From Candidatus Faecivicinus avistercoris (lineage in GTDB: Bacteria > Bacillota > Clostridia > Christensenellales > Aristaeellaceae), in the NCBI GenBank assembly GCA_018716805.1, contig DVJL01000034.1, positions 1 through 45,179 on the forward strand: a stretch of 45,179 nt of DNA. The letters run 5' to 3'. The notes under the pieces were generated by a model, which saw only the letters and a list, made by a program, of their open reading frames with translations, was not told where the DNA came from and ran no database searches. The position numbers and the translations under genes are program-made. Shown here piece after piece: positions 23,622 to 31,881 of this stretch (position 1 is the first letter of the stretch; every line of letters begins with the position of its first letter).

Positions 23622-25546
23622 TGCATTACGAGCTGGGATCCAACCAACATGCATTTGTCAAGCGCACGACATACTCGGACTGGGATTTCTCCGGCGCGAC
23701 CCAGGGTGCATACGGCAACAACTATCCCCGCGTCGGCGCAATCCGCTATGCAGGGCTGCACAACTCGGTCGTCTGGGCGGATCAGGAAATCAGCCAGATC
23801 ACCGTTGCGCTGCGGTTTCTTGCCGCGGGCAGCAACAGCACCAAGACGCTGACCTTTTGGCGCGGTGCAAAGAGCGCAATCAGTGGTACAGGCCAGAGCA
23901 TGATCGGCGCAGAGATGGGATCGGTCTCCGTCGCCAATGCCTACAACGGCGTACGGAACATCGTACTTTCCGCGTCGAGCAACCCCGCGCTGTTCAACGC
24001 ATTTGTCGCGTGGCTGCAGGCCGGACAGTCGGAAACGCTGGCCGTCTACCGGAACGAAGGCGCTGGCAGCGGAAGTTGGTCCTCCAACTACCTCAAAATC
24101 GACGCAACCATTATCTACATCGAGTACGAGCCGAAGGGCAGTAAGGGCACGCTGAGCGCATCCAGCATCGACGCGGGGCAGAACATCGGCCTGACCATTG
24201 ATCCGCTGGACGTATCCGGCACGGTCACGCACCGGGTGCAGTGGAGCCTGGACAATGCGTTCTCCAGCATTACGACGCTTCCAGCTGGGACAACCTCTAC
24301 GAACTACACCATCCCGATGAACTGGTGTAATCAAATGCCGAATGCCACGAGCGGACAGGCGATCTGCACGCTGACGACGCTGGTCAATGGCTCGGTCAGC
24401 GCGACGCGCGAGATCCCGTTTACCGTGACGGTTCCGGCGTCGGTCGTGCCGGCCTTTACCTTCGGCGCGAGCCCGTCCGGCACGACGGGCGGCTACTATC
24501 AGCACATCGGCAAAGCGCTCTTGTCCATTACGGGTGCATCCTCTCCCTACGGCGCAACGATCGCAGGCTACCACATCACAGGCGGCGAAGGAACGGACGC
24601 AAGCACGTCCAGCGTCACGACAGAACCGTTTGAGCAGTCCGGCAATCACATCTATACCGCGACGGTAACGGACAGCCGTGGGCGGACAACCGTGAAGACG
24701 GTAACCCTTTCCGTTACAGCGGTATCGCCGATTACCATTTACTCGTTTTCAGTGCAACGGTATTCGGCGGTCGTAGGGGACGACGGGCAGACGGATTATG
24801 TCGCATCGAGCGACGGCGATCATGTGTGGGTATCGCTGCTGGCGTCGCACGACCCTGCCGGTGGGAACAACCCCGCATCGGCGGCGATCACGTGGGGCGC
24901 ATCTAACAGCGTATCGCTTCCGTGGGGGACCAGTGCATCGATCAGCTATACCAACGACCGGACGGTCATCACGGCGCAGATCCCGGCCAATACGTCCGTG
25001 TTGTTCACGCTGACGGTGTCGGACTGGTTTTCTTCGGCGACCGCTTCTTCGCAGGTCGAGATCGCCTCTGCGATCATGCACGTCTCGCCCAACGGGGTGG
25101 GCATCGGCATGTACTCGCTCGGCACGCCGTCAAAACCGCAGCTGGATGTGGGTTATCCCATGTACGCTCGCGGAGGAATTGCCGGCGTCACGATCTACTC
25201 GACGAACGAGCAGCCGACCGGCGGGATCTGGATCGACGGACGGCCGGTCTACCGCAAGACGATCTCGCTGGGCGCGATGCCTGCGGGGCAGTCGAAGGAA
25301 TTCTCCATCGGGATTCCGTCCGGAGCGCTGGGCGACGTCGTGTCCCTTCGCGGCGCGGCGCGGCTGACCGGCGGGGATTTCTGGGTGCCACTGCCGCATG
25401 TAAACACCGGCGCGATCGAGACGTGGGGCATCAAACTCGAAATCTCCAACATCAAATCCGACGCGAAGATTTCCGTCGGCATGGGCTCCGGCCGCGCGTG
25501 CGAGCGGGGATTTGTCACCATCGAGTACACGAAGAACACGGATTGA
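23621..25546 (+). CDS. baseplate/fibre protein, DUF859-like
   Basis: 641 residues, starting one base inside the Tal stop. It is beta-rich, with an N-terminal jelly-roll-like region (RFLAAGSNSTKTLTFWRGAK), at least two Ig-like repeats (IYIEYEPKGSKGTLSASSID and PITIYSFSVQRYSAVVG) and a C-terminal receptor-type end (GVTIYSTNEQPTGGIWIDGR). The DUF859 siphovirus structural family has this layout. Likely a peripheral baseplate or side-fibre protein. It is the last structural gene before lysis. Confidence 0.65.
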   Translation: MHYELGSNQHAFVKRTTYSDWDFSGATQGAYGNNYPRVGAIRYAGLHNSVVWADQEISQITVALRFLAAGSNSTKTLTFWRGAKSAISGTGQSMIGAEMGSVSVANAYNGVRNIVLSASSNPALFNAFVAWLQAGQSETLAVYRNEGAGSGSWSSNYLKIDATIIYIEYEPKGSKGTLSASSIDAGQNIGLTIDPLDVSGTVTHRVQWSLDNAFSSITTLPAGTTSTNYTIPMNWCNQMPNATSGQAICTLTTLVNGSVSATREIPFTVTVPASVVPAFTFGASPSGTTGGYYQHIGKALLSITGASSPYGATIAGYHITGGEGTDASTSSVTTEPFEQSGNHIYTATVTDSRGRTTVKTVTLSVTAVSPITIYSFSVQRYSAVVGDDGQTDYVASSDGDHVWVSLLASHDPAGGNNPASAAITWGASNSVSLPWGTSASISYTNDRTVITAQIPANTSVLFTLTVSDWFSSATASSQVEIASAIMHVSPNGVGIGMYSLGTPSKPQLDVGYPMYARGGIAGVTIYSTNEQPTGGIWIDGRPVYRKTISLGAMPAGQSKEFSIGIPSGALGDVVSLRGAARLTGGDFWVPLPHVNTGAIETWGIKLEISNIKSDAKISVGMGSGRACERGFVTIEYTKNTD

Positions 25547-25571
25547 TTGGGAGGCGATGCAGGCGCGTCAA

Positions 25572-25601
25572 CTTATCCACAGGTTATCCACAAACGATAA
25601 G
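25572..25601 (+). promoter_or_regulatory. two tandem DnaA boxes
   Basis: TTATCCACA at 25573-25581 and 25584-25592, both exact matches to the DnaA box consensus TTATNCACA, in the same orientation with an 11-base period, so on one face of the helix. CTTATC (25572-25577) and GATAAG (25596-25601) form a flanking inverted pair. The site lies in the 71-base gap before the endolysin gene. Confidence 0.7.
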
Positions 25602-25617
25602 TAAGGAGGAAATCAAA

Positions 25618-26619
25618 ATGGCGGTATTGATTGGCAGCGCGCGGATTGACGAGCGCGGCAAGGCGTCCGGCGGGCAGGCCGGAGATCAGACGGGCAAGGA
25701 AGTCAGCACGCAGGACTGGTACAGACACTCGAAGAGATGGATTGTGCTGCGGCCGAAGGACGGCTCCAAGGCGCAGAAGATTGCCAAGGCCATGCGGTCG
25801 GCGTGCGACAACGCAAACATCGGGTACGACCAGACCAACAACCAGTCGCTCTGGAATCTGGTCAAGGACAAGGGCTTTGATCCGGCAAAGGCCGATAAGC
25901 CTTGCGAGACGGACTGCGCCCGGCTGGTGCGCGTCTGCTGCGCTTACGCGGGCATCATGGCGGATGACTTCTACACCGCCACGGAGGCGACGGTGCTCAT
26001 GCGCACGGGCGAGTTTATCAAGCTGACGGATTCCAAGTACACCGATGCTCCGGATTATCTCGGCGCGGGCGACATCCTCGTGACCAAGACCAAGGGGCAC
26101 ACGGTGGTCGTGCTGTCCAACGGCAAGTATTACGACGGCAGTGCGGACGAACCGGAGCGCGCGCTCGGCGACCGCATCCTGCGCGACGGCGACTATGGCG
26201 CGGACGTGATCGAATTGCAGACGCGGTTGAAGGCCGTGGGCTATGATCCCGGCGAGATCGACGGCGAATTCGGTCGGAACACCGAGAGCGCGGTGAAAGC
26301 GCTGCAGACGGCGGCGGGGATTGCGGTTGATGGCGAGTTCGGGCCGGACAGCTTGGCGGCGCTGGTCGCGCTGGAGGGCACCGAGGACGATCCCGACGAA
26401 CCTGCGGACGATCCCGAGCCGGAGATCGACGGCCTCCATGTGCAGGTCAGCGGCGGAAATGCCTACATCCGCACCGGCCCCGGCACGCAGTACGACGCCA
26501 TGGGCGTGGCGCACGCGGGCGACGTGTTCGAGGCCGCCAATCCCGACGGCTGGGCGCCCGTGCTGGTCGACGGCCGCATCGGCTGGATCAGCGGGAAGTA
26601 CGCGGAGGTGAAGGCATGA
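25618..26619 (+). CDS. endolysin with NlpC/P60-like, PG-binding and SH3 domains
   Basis: 333 residues. Residues 1-185: cysteine-peptidase-like part, with ETDCARLVRVCCAYAG (probable catalytic Cys near 99) and GHTVVVLSNG (probable His near 161). Residues 194-250: a peptidoglycan-binding type 1 domain (VIELQTRLKAVGYDPGEIDG). Residues 274-331: an SH3b domain (NAYIRTGPGTQYDAMG, GWISGKYAEV). No signal peptide, so release depends on the holin encoded next. GGAGGAAA precedes the ATG. Two DnaA boxes lie just upstream. Confidence 0.88.
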   Translation: MAVLIGSARIDERGKASGGQAGDQTGKEVSTQDWYRHSKRWIVLRPKDGSKAQKIAKAMRSACDNANIGYDQTNNQSLWNLVKDKGFDPAKADKPCETDCARLVRVCCAYAGIMADDFYTATEATVLMRTGEFIKLTDSKYTDAPDYLGAGDILVTKTKGHTVVVLSNGKYYDGSADEPERALGDRILRDGDYGADVIELQTRLKAVGYDPGEIDGEFGRNTESAVKALQTAAGIAVDGEFGPDSLAALVALEGTEDDPDEPADDPEPEIDGLHVQVSGGNAYIRTGPGTQYDAMGVAHAGDVFEAANPDGWAPVLVDGRIGWISGKYAEVKA

Positions 26620-26861
26620 GCGACGCGATCATCGTCGCGCTGATCACCGGGGCAGTGTCGCTGCTGGGCAGTGTAATGTCCATGGTGGTCAGCGCGCGGA
26701 AAACTAAGCAGCAGACCGACCTGACCCTCTATCGCATCGACGAACTGGAACAAAAGGTCTCCAAGCACAACGGCATCATCGAGCGAACGTACAAGCTCGA
26801 GGGCCGCATGACCGAGGCCGAGCACGACATCAGGGACTTGAAGAACCGGAAAGGAGCATAG
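26616..26861 (+). CDS. XhlA-like membrane/coiled-coil lysis accessory protein
   Basis: 81 residues with an N-terminal membrane helix (IIVALITGAVSLLGSVMSMV) followed by a coiled coil (LYRIDELEQKVSKHNGIIER). This is the inverse of XhlA topology order in some phages but fits small lysis-associated membrane proteins placed between endolysin and holin. Four-base overlap with the endolysin stop. Confidence 0.65.
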   Translation: MSDAIIVALITGAVSLLGSVMSMVVSARKTKQQTDLTLYRIDELEQKVSKHNGIIERTYKLEGRMTEAEHDIRDLKNRKGA

Positions 26862-26863
26862 GC

Positions 26864-27130
26864 ATGACGAAGACTGCGGAATACTGGAAATCGTGGATCA
26901 AGGCGGCGGGCATCCGCGCGATCAAGACCGTCGCGCAGACGGCCGTGGCGACGATCGGATCGAGCGCAGTACTGGGCGACGTGTCGTGGGGCATGGTCGC
27001 CAGCGCCGCCGCCCTCGCCGGCATCCTCTCGCTGCTCACTAGCATTGCGGGATTGCCGGAGATCAAGGCCGAGGACACGGCGGCAGAAACCGCGCCAGAC
27101 GTGGGAACCGACGAAACCGACGACGCATAG
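26864..27130 (+). CDS. r1t-type holin
   Basis: 88 residues. Two hydrophobic stretches (TVAQTAVATIGSSAVLG and MVASAAALAGILSLLTSIAG) after WKSWIKAAGIRAIK match the phage r1t holin family, followed by an acidic tail (EDTAAETAPDVGTDETDDA). It would permeabilise the membrane and release the endolysin. Confidence 0.85.
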   Translation: MTKTAEYWKSWIKAAGIRAIKTVAQTAVATIGSSAVLGDVSWGMVASAAALAGILSLLTSIAGLPEIKAEDTAAETAPDVGTDETDDA

Positions 27131-27142
27131 CGGTACAAGTCC

Positions 27143-27367
27143 ATGTGCGCCGCCGATGCTCTTAATACATATGATGCACGCCAGTTGGCAAAACTCATAA
27201 AGCGCACGCGGCTGAGCACGCGCGACCGGAAGATCGCGACGATGTGCCTGATCGACAAAATGCGATATGCAGATATTGGCGCAGCGGTAGGCTATTCGCG
27301 GGGCGCGATTGGCTACCGGCTCAACCATATCATATTGCCAGCGCTTGAGGCAACGGCGCGAAAGTGA
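27143..27367 (+). CDS. small helix-turn-helix protein at end of lysis operon
   Basis: 74 residues. RKIATMCLIDKMRYADIGAA and VGYSRGAIGYRLNHIILPAL form a sigma region 4-like helix-turn-helix. The ribosome binding site is weak. It is the last gene before a strong terminator. A role in late regulation is possible but not shown. Confidence 0.65.
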   Translation: MCAADALNTYDARQLAKLIKRTRLSTRDRKIATMCLIDKMRYADIGAAVGYSRGAIGYRLNHIILPALEATARK

Positions 27368-27368
27368 T

Positions 27369-27402
27369 GCCCGGGTGGGATTTTCCCGCCCGGGCTTTTT
27401 TG
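27369..27402 (+). terminator. strong terminator of late operon
   Basis: GCCCGGGTGGGA (27369-27380) pairs with TCCCGCCCGGGC (27384-27395) over 12 bp with one G-U pair and a TTT loop, followed by TTTTTTG. Confidence 0.9.
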
Positions 27403-27494
27403 TTTTTGGATCAGATTTGTACCCCTGTTGGATCGCCTTTGCCCCGCCAAGATCAATAATCCTGTATGCTCAGATCAGATACGGAGGTGATTCC

Positions 27495-27932
27495 ATGGCG
27501 ATGGGCTTTAACCCCTATACCCCTTATCCAAACGCCGTGCCCGGCAGCACTGCAAGCATGATGGGACAGATGCCCAGCATGCCCTATCTCCCCAATTACG
27601 GCCAGATGCAGCCGCAGCAGCCACAGCCTACCCCTCAGCAAAACGTCAACTGGATATACGTCAACGGCATCCAAGGCGCGCGCGAGCACATCGTGCAGCC
27701 CGGACAGACGGCATGGCTGATGGACAACAACGACCCGATCATCTATGTCAAGGCCGTGGATGCGGTGGGCACGTCCTCGCTGCGCGCATTCCAGCTCGTG
27801 GAGGTCGCGCCGGAACAACCCGCTCAAACGCCCGCACAGCCAGCAGAGCAATACGCCACGCGCGAGGAAGTCGCCGCAATTTCCAAGCGGCTTGATCAGG
27901 TGATCTCTGAAATCGGAGGACTGAACACATGA
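27495..27932 (+). CDS. Pro/Gln-rich protein with small beta domain, unknown
   Basis: 145 residues. The N-terminal 50 residues are rich in Pro, Met, Gln and Tyr (NYGQMQPQQPQPTPQQNVNW), then a compact beta domain (WIYVNGIQGAREHIVQPGQT, DNNDPIIYVKAVDA) and a short coiled coil (AISKRLDQVISEIGGLN). GGAGGTGATT precedes the ATG at 27495; the frame upstream of it is unused. First gene of a five-gene cassette after the late terminator. I associate such proteins with gut Clostridia prophages, but no function is known to me. Confidence 0.65.
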   Translation: MAMGFNPYTPYPNAVPGSTASMMGQMPSMPYLPNYGQMQPQQPQPTPQQNVNWIYVNGIQGAREHIVQPGQTAWLMDNNDPIIYVKAVDAVGTSSLRAFQLVEVAPEQPAQTPAQPAEQYATREEVAAISKRLDQVISEIGGLNT

Positions 27933-28144
27933 ATCCATTGATCAACATGATGGCCAAGCAGGCCGTAGGCAACACGCCGCAGGGGAAGATGCTTCAGCAG
28001 TTTGCACAGTTCCGCCAGCAGATGCAGGGCAAGGACGCGAACGCGATGATCCAGCAGATGCTCTCCAGCGGGCAGATCAACCAGCAGCAGCTCGCGCAGG
28101 CACAGGAGATGGCCAACCAGATGCGCGGCCTGTTCAAGCCCTGA
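27929..28144 (+). CDS. small Gln/Met-rich helical protein, unknown
   Basis: 71 residues, ATGA overlap with the preceding gene. Almost entirely helical and rich in Gln and Met (MLQQFAQFRQQMQGKDANAM, GQINQQQLAQAQEMANQMRG). No signal or membrane segment. The overlap implies translation coupled to the Pro/Gln-rich protein and possibly a complex. Confidence 0.65.
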   Translation: MNPLINMMAKQAVGNTPQGKMLQQFAQFRQQMQGKDANAMIQQMLSSGQINQQQLAQAQEMANQMRGLFKP

Positions 28145-28208
28145 TACGATTCATGCGCGGTTGAGTGCGCAGCGGCCGCGTCTGAAAATAAAAACATGAG
28201 GTGGTACT

Positions 28209-28901
28209 ATGTCTGATCTTTCGGCGTCCGACGTCCTCGCGATGACCAACGCCCGTGACAACAACGGTTTCTTCGGCGGCGACGGCTTCTATGGGCTGAT
28301 CGTGCTGTTCTTTATCTTCGCGATGTTTGGCGGCGGCGGTCTGGGCTGGGGCGGCGGCAACGCGGCTCTGCAGGGCGCGCTGACCCGCGGCGATCTCGCG
28401 GATGGATTCAACACGGCGGCGATCCAGCGCAACCAGAGCGACATCGTGCGCGATCAGTTTGGCCTGCAGCGCGACATCTTTGACGCCCGGCTGGCGAATC
28501 AGCAGTGTTGCTGCGAGACGCAGCAGCAGATCATGCAGAATCGCTACGACAACGCGATTGGCAACTGCAACCTGCAGCGCGAAATCCTCGATAGCCGCTA
28601 CACCACGCAGCTCGGATTCCAGGCCGCACAGGCGCAGCTCTCCAATTGCTGCTGCGATCTCAAGACCGCGATCCACGCGGAGGGCGAGACGACTCGCGCG
28701 CTCATCAATGCCAACACGATGCAGGAGCTCCGCGACAACCTCCAGTCTGCCCAGCTGCAGCTGAGCAATCTGTCGCAGACCAATACCCTCTTGCAGTCGC
28801 TGCAGCCGATCCCGCGCCCGGCGTATCCGGTTGCCAGCCCGTACATGGTGTACAACTACGCCGCCAACAATGGCTGCGGCTGGTGCAACACCTGCGCCTG
28901 A
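28209..28901 (+). CDS. Gly-rich membrane protein with Cys clusters, unknown
   Basis: 230 residues. A hydrophobic helix near residues 27-40 (LIVLFFIFAMFGGGGLGWGG) runs into a glycine hinge, then long helical stretches (NRYDNAIGNCNLQREILDSR) with three Cys clusters (QQCCCETQQQ, SNCCCDLK, CGWCNTCA). GAGGTGG precedes the ATG. I associate this form with prophage genes of gut Bacillota. The Cys clusters suggest metal binding or crosslinking; function unknown. Confidence 0.65.
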   Translation: MSDLSASDVLAMTNARDNNGFFGGDGFYGLIVLFFIFAMFGGGGLGWGGGNAALQGALTRGDLADGFNTAAIQRNQSDIVRDQFGLQRDIFDARLANQQCCCETQQQIMQNRYDNAIGNCNLQREILDSRYTTQLGFQAAQAQLSNCCCDLKTAIHAEGETTRALINANTMQELRDNLQSAQLQLSNLSQTNTLLQSLQPIPRPAYPVASPYMVYNYAANNGCGWCNTCA

Positions 28902-28929
28902 TGCACATCTCATCGCTTTAACAGCGCAC

Positions 28930-28954
28930 GCCCTCTCGCAACGTGCGGGAGGGC
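28930..28954 (+). other. hairpin between cassette genes
   Basis: GCCCTCTCGCA and TGCGGGAGGGC form an 11-bp stem with an ACG loop and one G-U pair, before the 28981 gene. AAATTT rather than a U-tract follows, so it may be a processing or stability element instead of a terminator. Confidence 0.5.
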
Positions 28955-28980
28955 AAATTTGATGAAAGGAGCAAAATCCC

Positions 28981-29412
28981 ATGTCATGCACAAATCGCAA
29001 ATATCAAAAATCCGCACAGGCGGCGTATAACATCGCGTCTCAGCCTTACGTTGTGGTCGGCACGCAGGTCACGATCCTCGGCACGCAGACGGTCGACACT
29101 GGCTGCTCGATCACCACGCAGGCGGGCGGCTTCCGCGTCAACTGCGGCGGGCTTTTCCGCGTGAGCTACGACGTGACCTCTACGCCCACTGCGGCCGGCA
29201 CGCAGAGCCTGCAGCTCTACCGCGACGGCGTGGCAATCCCCGGCGCGGTTACGTCCGATACCGTGACGGCCGCAGGAACCATCACGCAACACGTCGAGCA
29301 GATCATCCAGATCAACACCTGCGCGGCGGTTACTCCGACGATTACTGCGCGCATTGGCGGCGTCGCCGGTACGATCTCCAACGTCAACGCTAGCATGGTC
29401 AAGCTGGCGTAA
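28981..29412 (+). CDS. jelly-roll (BclA C-terminal/TNF-like) protein
   Basis: 143 residues with alternating beta strands (PYVVVGTQVTILGTQTVDTG, GLFRVSYDVTSTPTAAG, QSLQLYRDGVAIPGA, then ITARIGGVAGTISNVNASMV). This is the strand order of TNF-like trimeric jelly rolls such as the BclA C-terminal domain. No signal peptide and no collagen stalk. It could be exported by the phage particle or be a virion decoration; function unknown. AAAGGAG precedes the ATG. Confidence 0.65.
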   Translation: MSCTNRKYQKSAQAAYNIASQPYVVVGTQVTILGTQTVDTGCSITTQAGGFRVNCGGLFRVSYDVTSTPTAAGTQSLQLYRDGVAIPGAVTSDTVTAAGTITQHVEQIIQINTCAAVTPTITARIGGVAGTISNVNASMVKLA

Positions 29413-29421
29413 GGGGGCGGC

Positions 29422-29736
29422 ATGATGGAGTGCATCCGTTTTGCCGTAGACACTATTGCCGGCAACATCGATGAGGCAAGGCGCTACATCAAGCTGGCAA
29501 TGGAGTACCGCGAGACGCAAAAGCCGCTCGCCGACTGGTGCCGGGATATGGCCGCAATGCACATCAATTTTAACGCTGCTGGCATGGCCAATGCGCGGCG
29601 GTTGATTGATGACATGCGCGCGGCCAGTGATCACCCGGAGTACGCAGAGGGCGCGGCGGCGGTCTGGATGGATTGGTTGATGAGCCTAACGTCAGCTAAC
29701 GCCGAAGCCAAGGCGATGGTGGACAGCTACAAATAA
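29422..29736 (+). CDS. helical hypothetical protein, last phage gene
   Basis: 104 residues, helical throughout (DEARRYIKLAMEYRETQKPL, DWCRDMAAMHINFNAAGM, NARRLIDDMRAAS). The repeated helical pairs resemble ferritin-like or DUF8042-type helical bundles, but metal-binding Glu-His motifs are incomplete. Last gene before the right prophage end. Confidence 0.6.
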   Translation: MMECIRFAVDTIAGNIDEARRYIKLAMEYRETQKPLADWCRDMAAMHINFNAAGMANARRLIDDMRAASDHPEYAEGAAAVWMDWLMSLTSANAEAKAMVDSYK

Positions 29737-29746
29737 CGTATCTTAA

Positions 29747-29775
29747 GGCCGGGCAAATGCCCGGCCTCTGCTTGA
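29747..29775 (+). terminator. terminator-like hairpin after last phage gene
   Basis: GGCCGGGCA (29747-29755) pairs perfectly with TGCCCGGCC (29758-29766). The following TCTGCTTG is a weak U-tract. Confidence 0.65.
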
Positions 29776-30000
29776 CTTGCATATACATATCATATATAAT
29801 TAATTGGGCGCTGTCCCGGAATATATATTGCATATTCCTGTATACAAGCGATAGTGTATGTCGAAAAATATTGAACAAAATATTTTGTGATACTAAACAT
29901 CGCTGCAACTTTTGTGCAACTTTTTTCCGACATCCGTGACTTGTGTAGCGCCAAAAAGCATTGTGCCTCAGAGCTTTCCGTAACTTTTGATGGGGTTAAT
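29767..30000. other. AT-rich prophage right end, no gene
   Basis: A 234-base AT-rich stretch between the last phage gene and the tRNA fragment. It holds a perfect 14-bp palindrome, ACAAAATATTTTGT (29875-29888), two tandem copies of TGCAACTTTT (29904-29913 and 29915-29924) and a third, related GTAACTTTTG (29980-29989). These could be arm-type sites for integrase or excisionase. No open frame is supported. Confidence 0.6.
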
Positions 30001-30051
30001 ACCTGACTTTTAATCAGAGGGTCCGGGGTTCGAGCCCCCGATGGGTCACCA
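30001..30051 (+). other. attR: 3' half of tRNA-Lys(UUU) gene
   Basis: From ACCTGACTTTTAATCAG (anticodon arm, anticodon TTT) through the T arm (CGGGGTTCGAGCCCCCG) and acceptor 3' strand with encoded CCA at 30049-30051. The 5' half (acceptor 5' strand and D arm) is absent: upstream bases do not pair with ATGGGTC. This is what remains at the right end when a phage integrates into the 3' part of a tRNA gene. The identity core is probably within 30001-30051. Confidence 0.8.
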
Positions 30052-30057
30052 CGTCAA

Positions 30058-30091
30058 AGCCTCGGAAACGATGAGTTCCCGGGGCTTTTTG
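30058..30091 (+). terminator. tRNA-Lys terminator
   Basis: AGCCTCGG (30058-30065) pairs with CCGGGGCT (30079-30086) with one G-U pair, followed by TTTTTGC. It lies seven bases after the encoded CCA, so it is the original terminator of the tRNA-Lys gene. Confidence 0.8.
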
Positions 30092-30141
30092 CTTATATAC
30101 AAAATTCCGCCCACTGCGGAAACGTCTGGAGGAATGCAACC

Positions 30142-30669
30142 ATGCGATCCACGCATCTGGCCATCGGCGAAATCGTCCGCCCGCAGGGAATCCGGGGCGA
30201 GGTGAAGCTGCGGCCGATCACCTGCGACCTCAGCCGGTTTGAAGGGCTGGAGACCGCCTATCTCAAGCGCGGCGACGCCTTCGAGCCCATCCGGCTGACC
30301 GTCAACCGCATCGCGCCCGACGCGGTTTTCCTGAATGTCGACGGCGTCGGCGACCGAACCGCCGCCGAGCGGCTGCGCGGCGAGATGGTCTACGTCGATC
30401 GCGCGCATGCCGTGGAACTCGACGAGGATTCCACGTTCATCTGCGACCTGATCGGCCTGCGCGGCCGCGCGACCGACGGGCGCGATCTCGGCGCGCTGAA
30501 GGACGTGCTGCAGCCGGGCGGCAACGACGTCTATGTGTTCCGCGGCCCGCTGGGCGAGGTGTTGGTTCCGGCGCTGAAGTCCGTCGTGGCGCGCGTCGAC
30601 CTCGACGCCGGCGAGATCCTGTTCGACGCCCAACGGCTGGACGAGGTGGCGGTGTTCGATGAAGATTGA
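30142..30669 (+). CDS. rimM: 16S rRNA processing protein RimM
   Basis: 175 residues, the usual length. The N-terminal RimM domain begins [20 protein letters not shown]; the PRC-barrel follows with [20 protein letters not shown] and ends [12 protein letters not shown]. RimM binds S19 and helps mature the 3' domain of the 30S subunit. GGAGG precedes the ATG at 30142. It overlaps trmD by 11 bases, so the two are co-translated. In most Bacillota rpsP and a KH-domain gene precede rimM; here the tRNA-Lys/prophage does. Confidence 0.95.
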   Translation: MRSTHLAIGEIVRPQGIRGEVKLRPITCDLSRFEGLETAYLKRGDAFEPIRLTVNRIAPDAVFLNVDGVGDRTAAERLRGEMVYVDRAHAVELDEDSTFICDLIGLRGRATDGRDLGALKDVLQPGGNDVYVFRGPLGEVLVPALKSVVARVDLDAGEILFDAQRLDEVAVFDED

Positions 30670-31807
30670 CATCCTGACGCTGTTTCCGGAGATGCTCAAG
30701 CCCATGCTGTCGGAGAGCATCCTCGGCCGCGCGATCGCGGCGGGGCTGCTTCAGGTGCGGCTGACCGACATCCGCGAATTCACCGCCGACCGCCACCGCC
30801 GCGTGGACGACTATCCCTTCGGCGGCGGCGCGGGCATGGTCATGGCCGCCCAGCCGATCGCCGACGCGATCGCCGCGCGCGACCCGGAGCACCGCGCCCG
30901 GCGCATCTACCTCTCCCCGCGCGGGCGGAAGCTCGACCAGCGCATCGTCGAGGAGCTCGCGCGCGAGCCGCAGCTGCTGCTGCTCTGCGGCCACTACGAG
31001 GGCGTCGACCAGCGCGCGCTCGACCTGTGCATCGACGAGGAATTGTCCATCGGCGACTATGTGCTCACCGGCGGCGAGCTGGGCGCGCTGGTGGTGGTCG
31101 ACGCCGTGGCGCGGCTGGTGCCCGGCGTGCTCGGCAGCGCCGAGTCCGGCGAGGACGAGAGCTTCACCACCGGCCTGCTCGAATATCCCCAGTACACCCG
31201 CCCCGCCGAGTTCCGCGGCCTGCGCGTGCCGGAGGTGCTGCTGGGCGGCAACCACGCGGACATCGCCGCCTGGCGGCGCGAGCGCTCCCTCGAGCTGACC
31301 TGCGAGCGGCGGCCGGACCTGCTGCAAACCGCGCCGCTGACGGAATCCGACCGCGATCTGCTCGACCGCATGGCGCGCGCTGGCCGCGCGATCGAGGCGC
31401 TCGCCGACCGCAGCGTGGCCGCGCGCCGGATGGACATGGCCGAGGCCGACGCCTTCCCGAAGCGCTGGTTTGCCGCGTTTGTCCCGGAGGAAAGCCGAAA
31501 GGCGGCGAAGCGCCACTGCTTCTCCGGCCGGCGGCACGTTGGCTGGCTGTGGCAGGCCTACTCGATGGACTTCGCCCCGCACGTCTCCGGCGGCGCTGCG
31601 CGCGCGCAGCTCGAATTGCACGCCGGCGAGGTCCGGCAGATCTACCTCTGCGCAGACCGCGTGCTCCTCGAAACGCCCAACGGCCTGACGCCCGGCGCGG
31701 CAGACGCGCTCGGTCCTTGCCTAATGGTCGGCGCCGCGCAGGCCTTCACCTACGCCCAGACTGGCCGCCCCGGCGCCGGCCCGTTTTTTCAGGAGAGGGA
31801 AAAATAG
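30659..31807 (+). CDS. trmD: tRNA (guanine-N1)-methyltransferase TrmD with extra C-terminal domain
   Basis: 382 residues. Residues 1-245 are a complete Trm[55 protein letters not shown] (trefoil-knot SAM site), [16 protein letters not shown] and [10 protein letters not shown]. It methylates G37 of tRNAs, preventing frameshifting. Typical TrmD ends near 240; here a further ~125 residues follow ([49 protein letters not shown]), somewhat like DUF4275. There is no stop or frameshift between the parts. Confidence 0.95.
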   Translation: MKIDILTLFPEMLKPMLSESILGRAIAAGLLQVRLTDIREFTADRHRRVDDYPFGGGAGMVMAAQPIADAIAARDPEHRARRIYLSPRGRKLDQRIVEELAREPQLLLLCGHYEGVDQRALDLCIDEELSIGDYVLTGGELGALVVVDAVARLVPGVLGSAESGEDESFTTGLLEYPQYTRPAEFRGLRVPEVLLGGNHADIAAWRRERSLELTCERRPDLLQTAPLTESDRDLLDRMARAGRAIEALADRSVAARRMDMAEADAFPKRWFAAFVPEESRKAAKRHCFSGRRHVGWLWQAYSMDFAPHVSGGAARAQLELHAGEVRQIYLCADRVLLETPNGLTPGAADALGPCLMVGAAQAFTYAQTGRPGAGPFFQEREK

Positions 31808-31881
31808 GAAGGAACTCCGCCCAAAAGTGCCGCCTCCGCGCGCCCCGTCGAGCGCCAAATTCTCCGCAGGGCGCGCGAAAG

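Noticed and set aside
27403..27494. A sigma-A promoter for the five-gene cassette.
   Set aside because: TATGCT near 27460 has no -35 element at suitable spacing; the promoter remains unidentified.
1..30000. Insertion sequences or transposases.
   Set aside because: No transposase-like gene or terminal inverted repeats seen.
30001..30051. A complete tRNA-Lys gene.
   Set aside because: Upstream bases cannot form the acceptor 5' strand or D arm; only anticodon arm, T arm and 3' acceptor strand are present.
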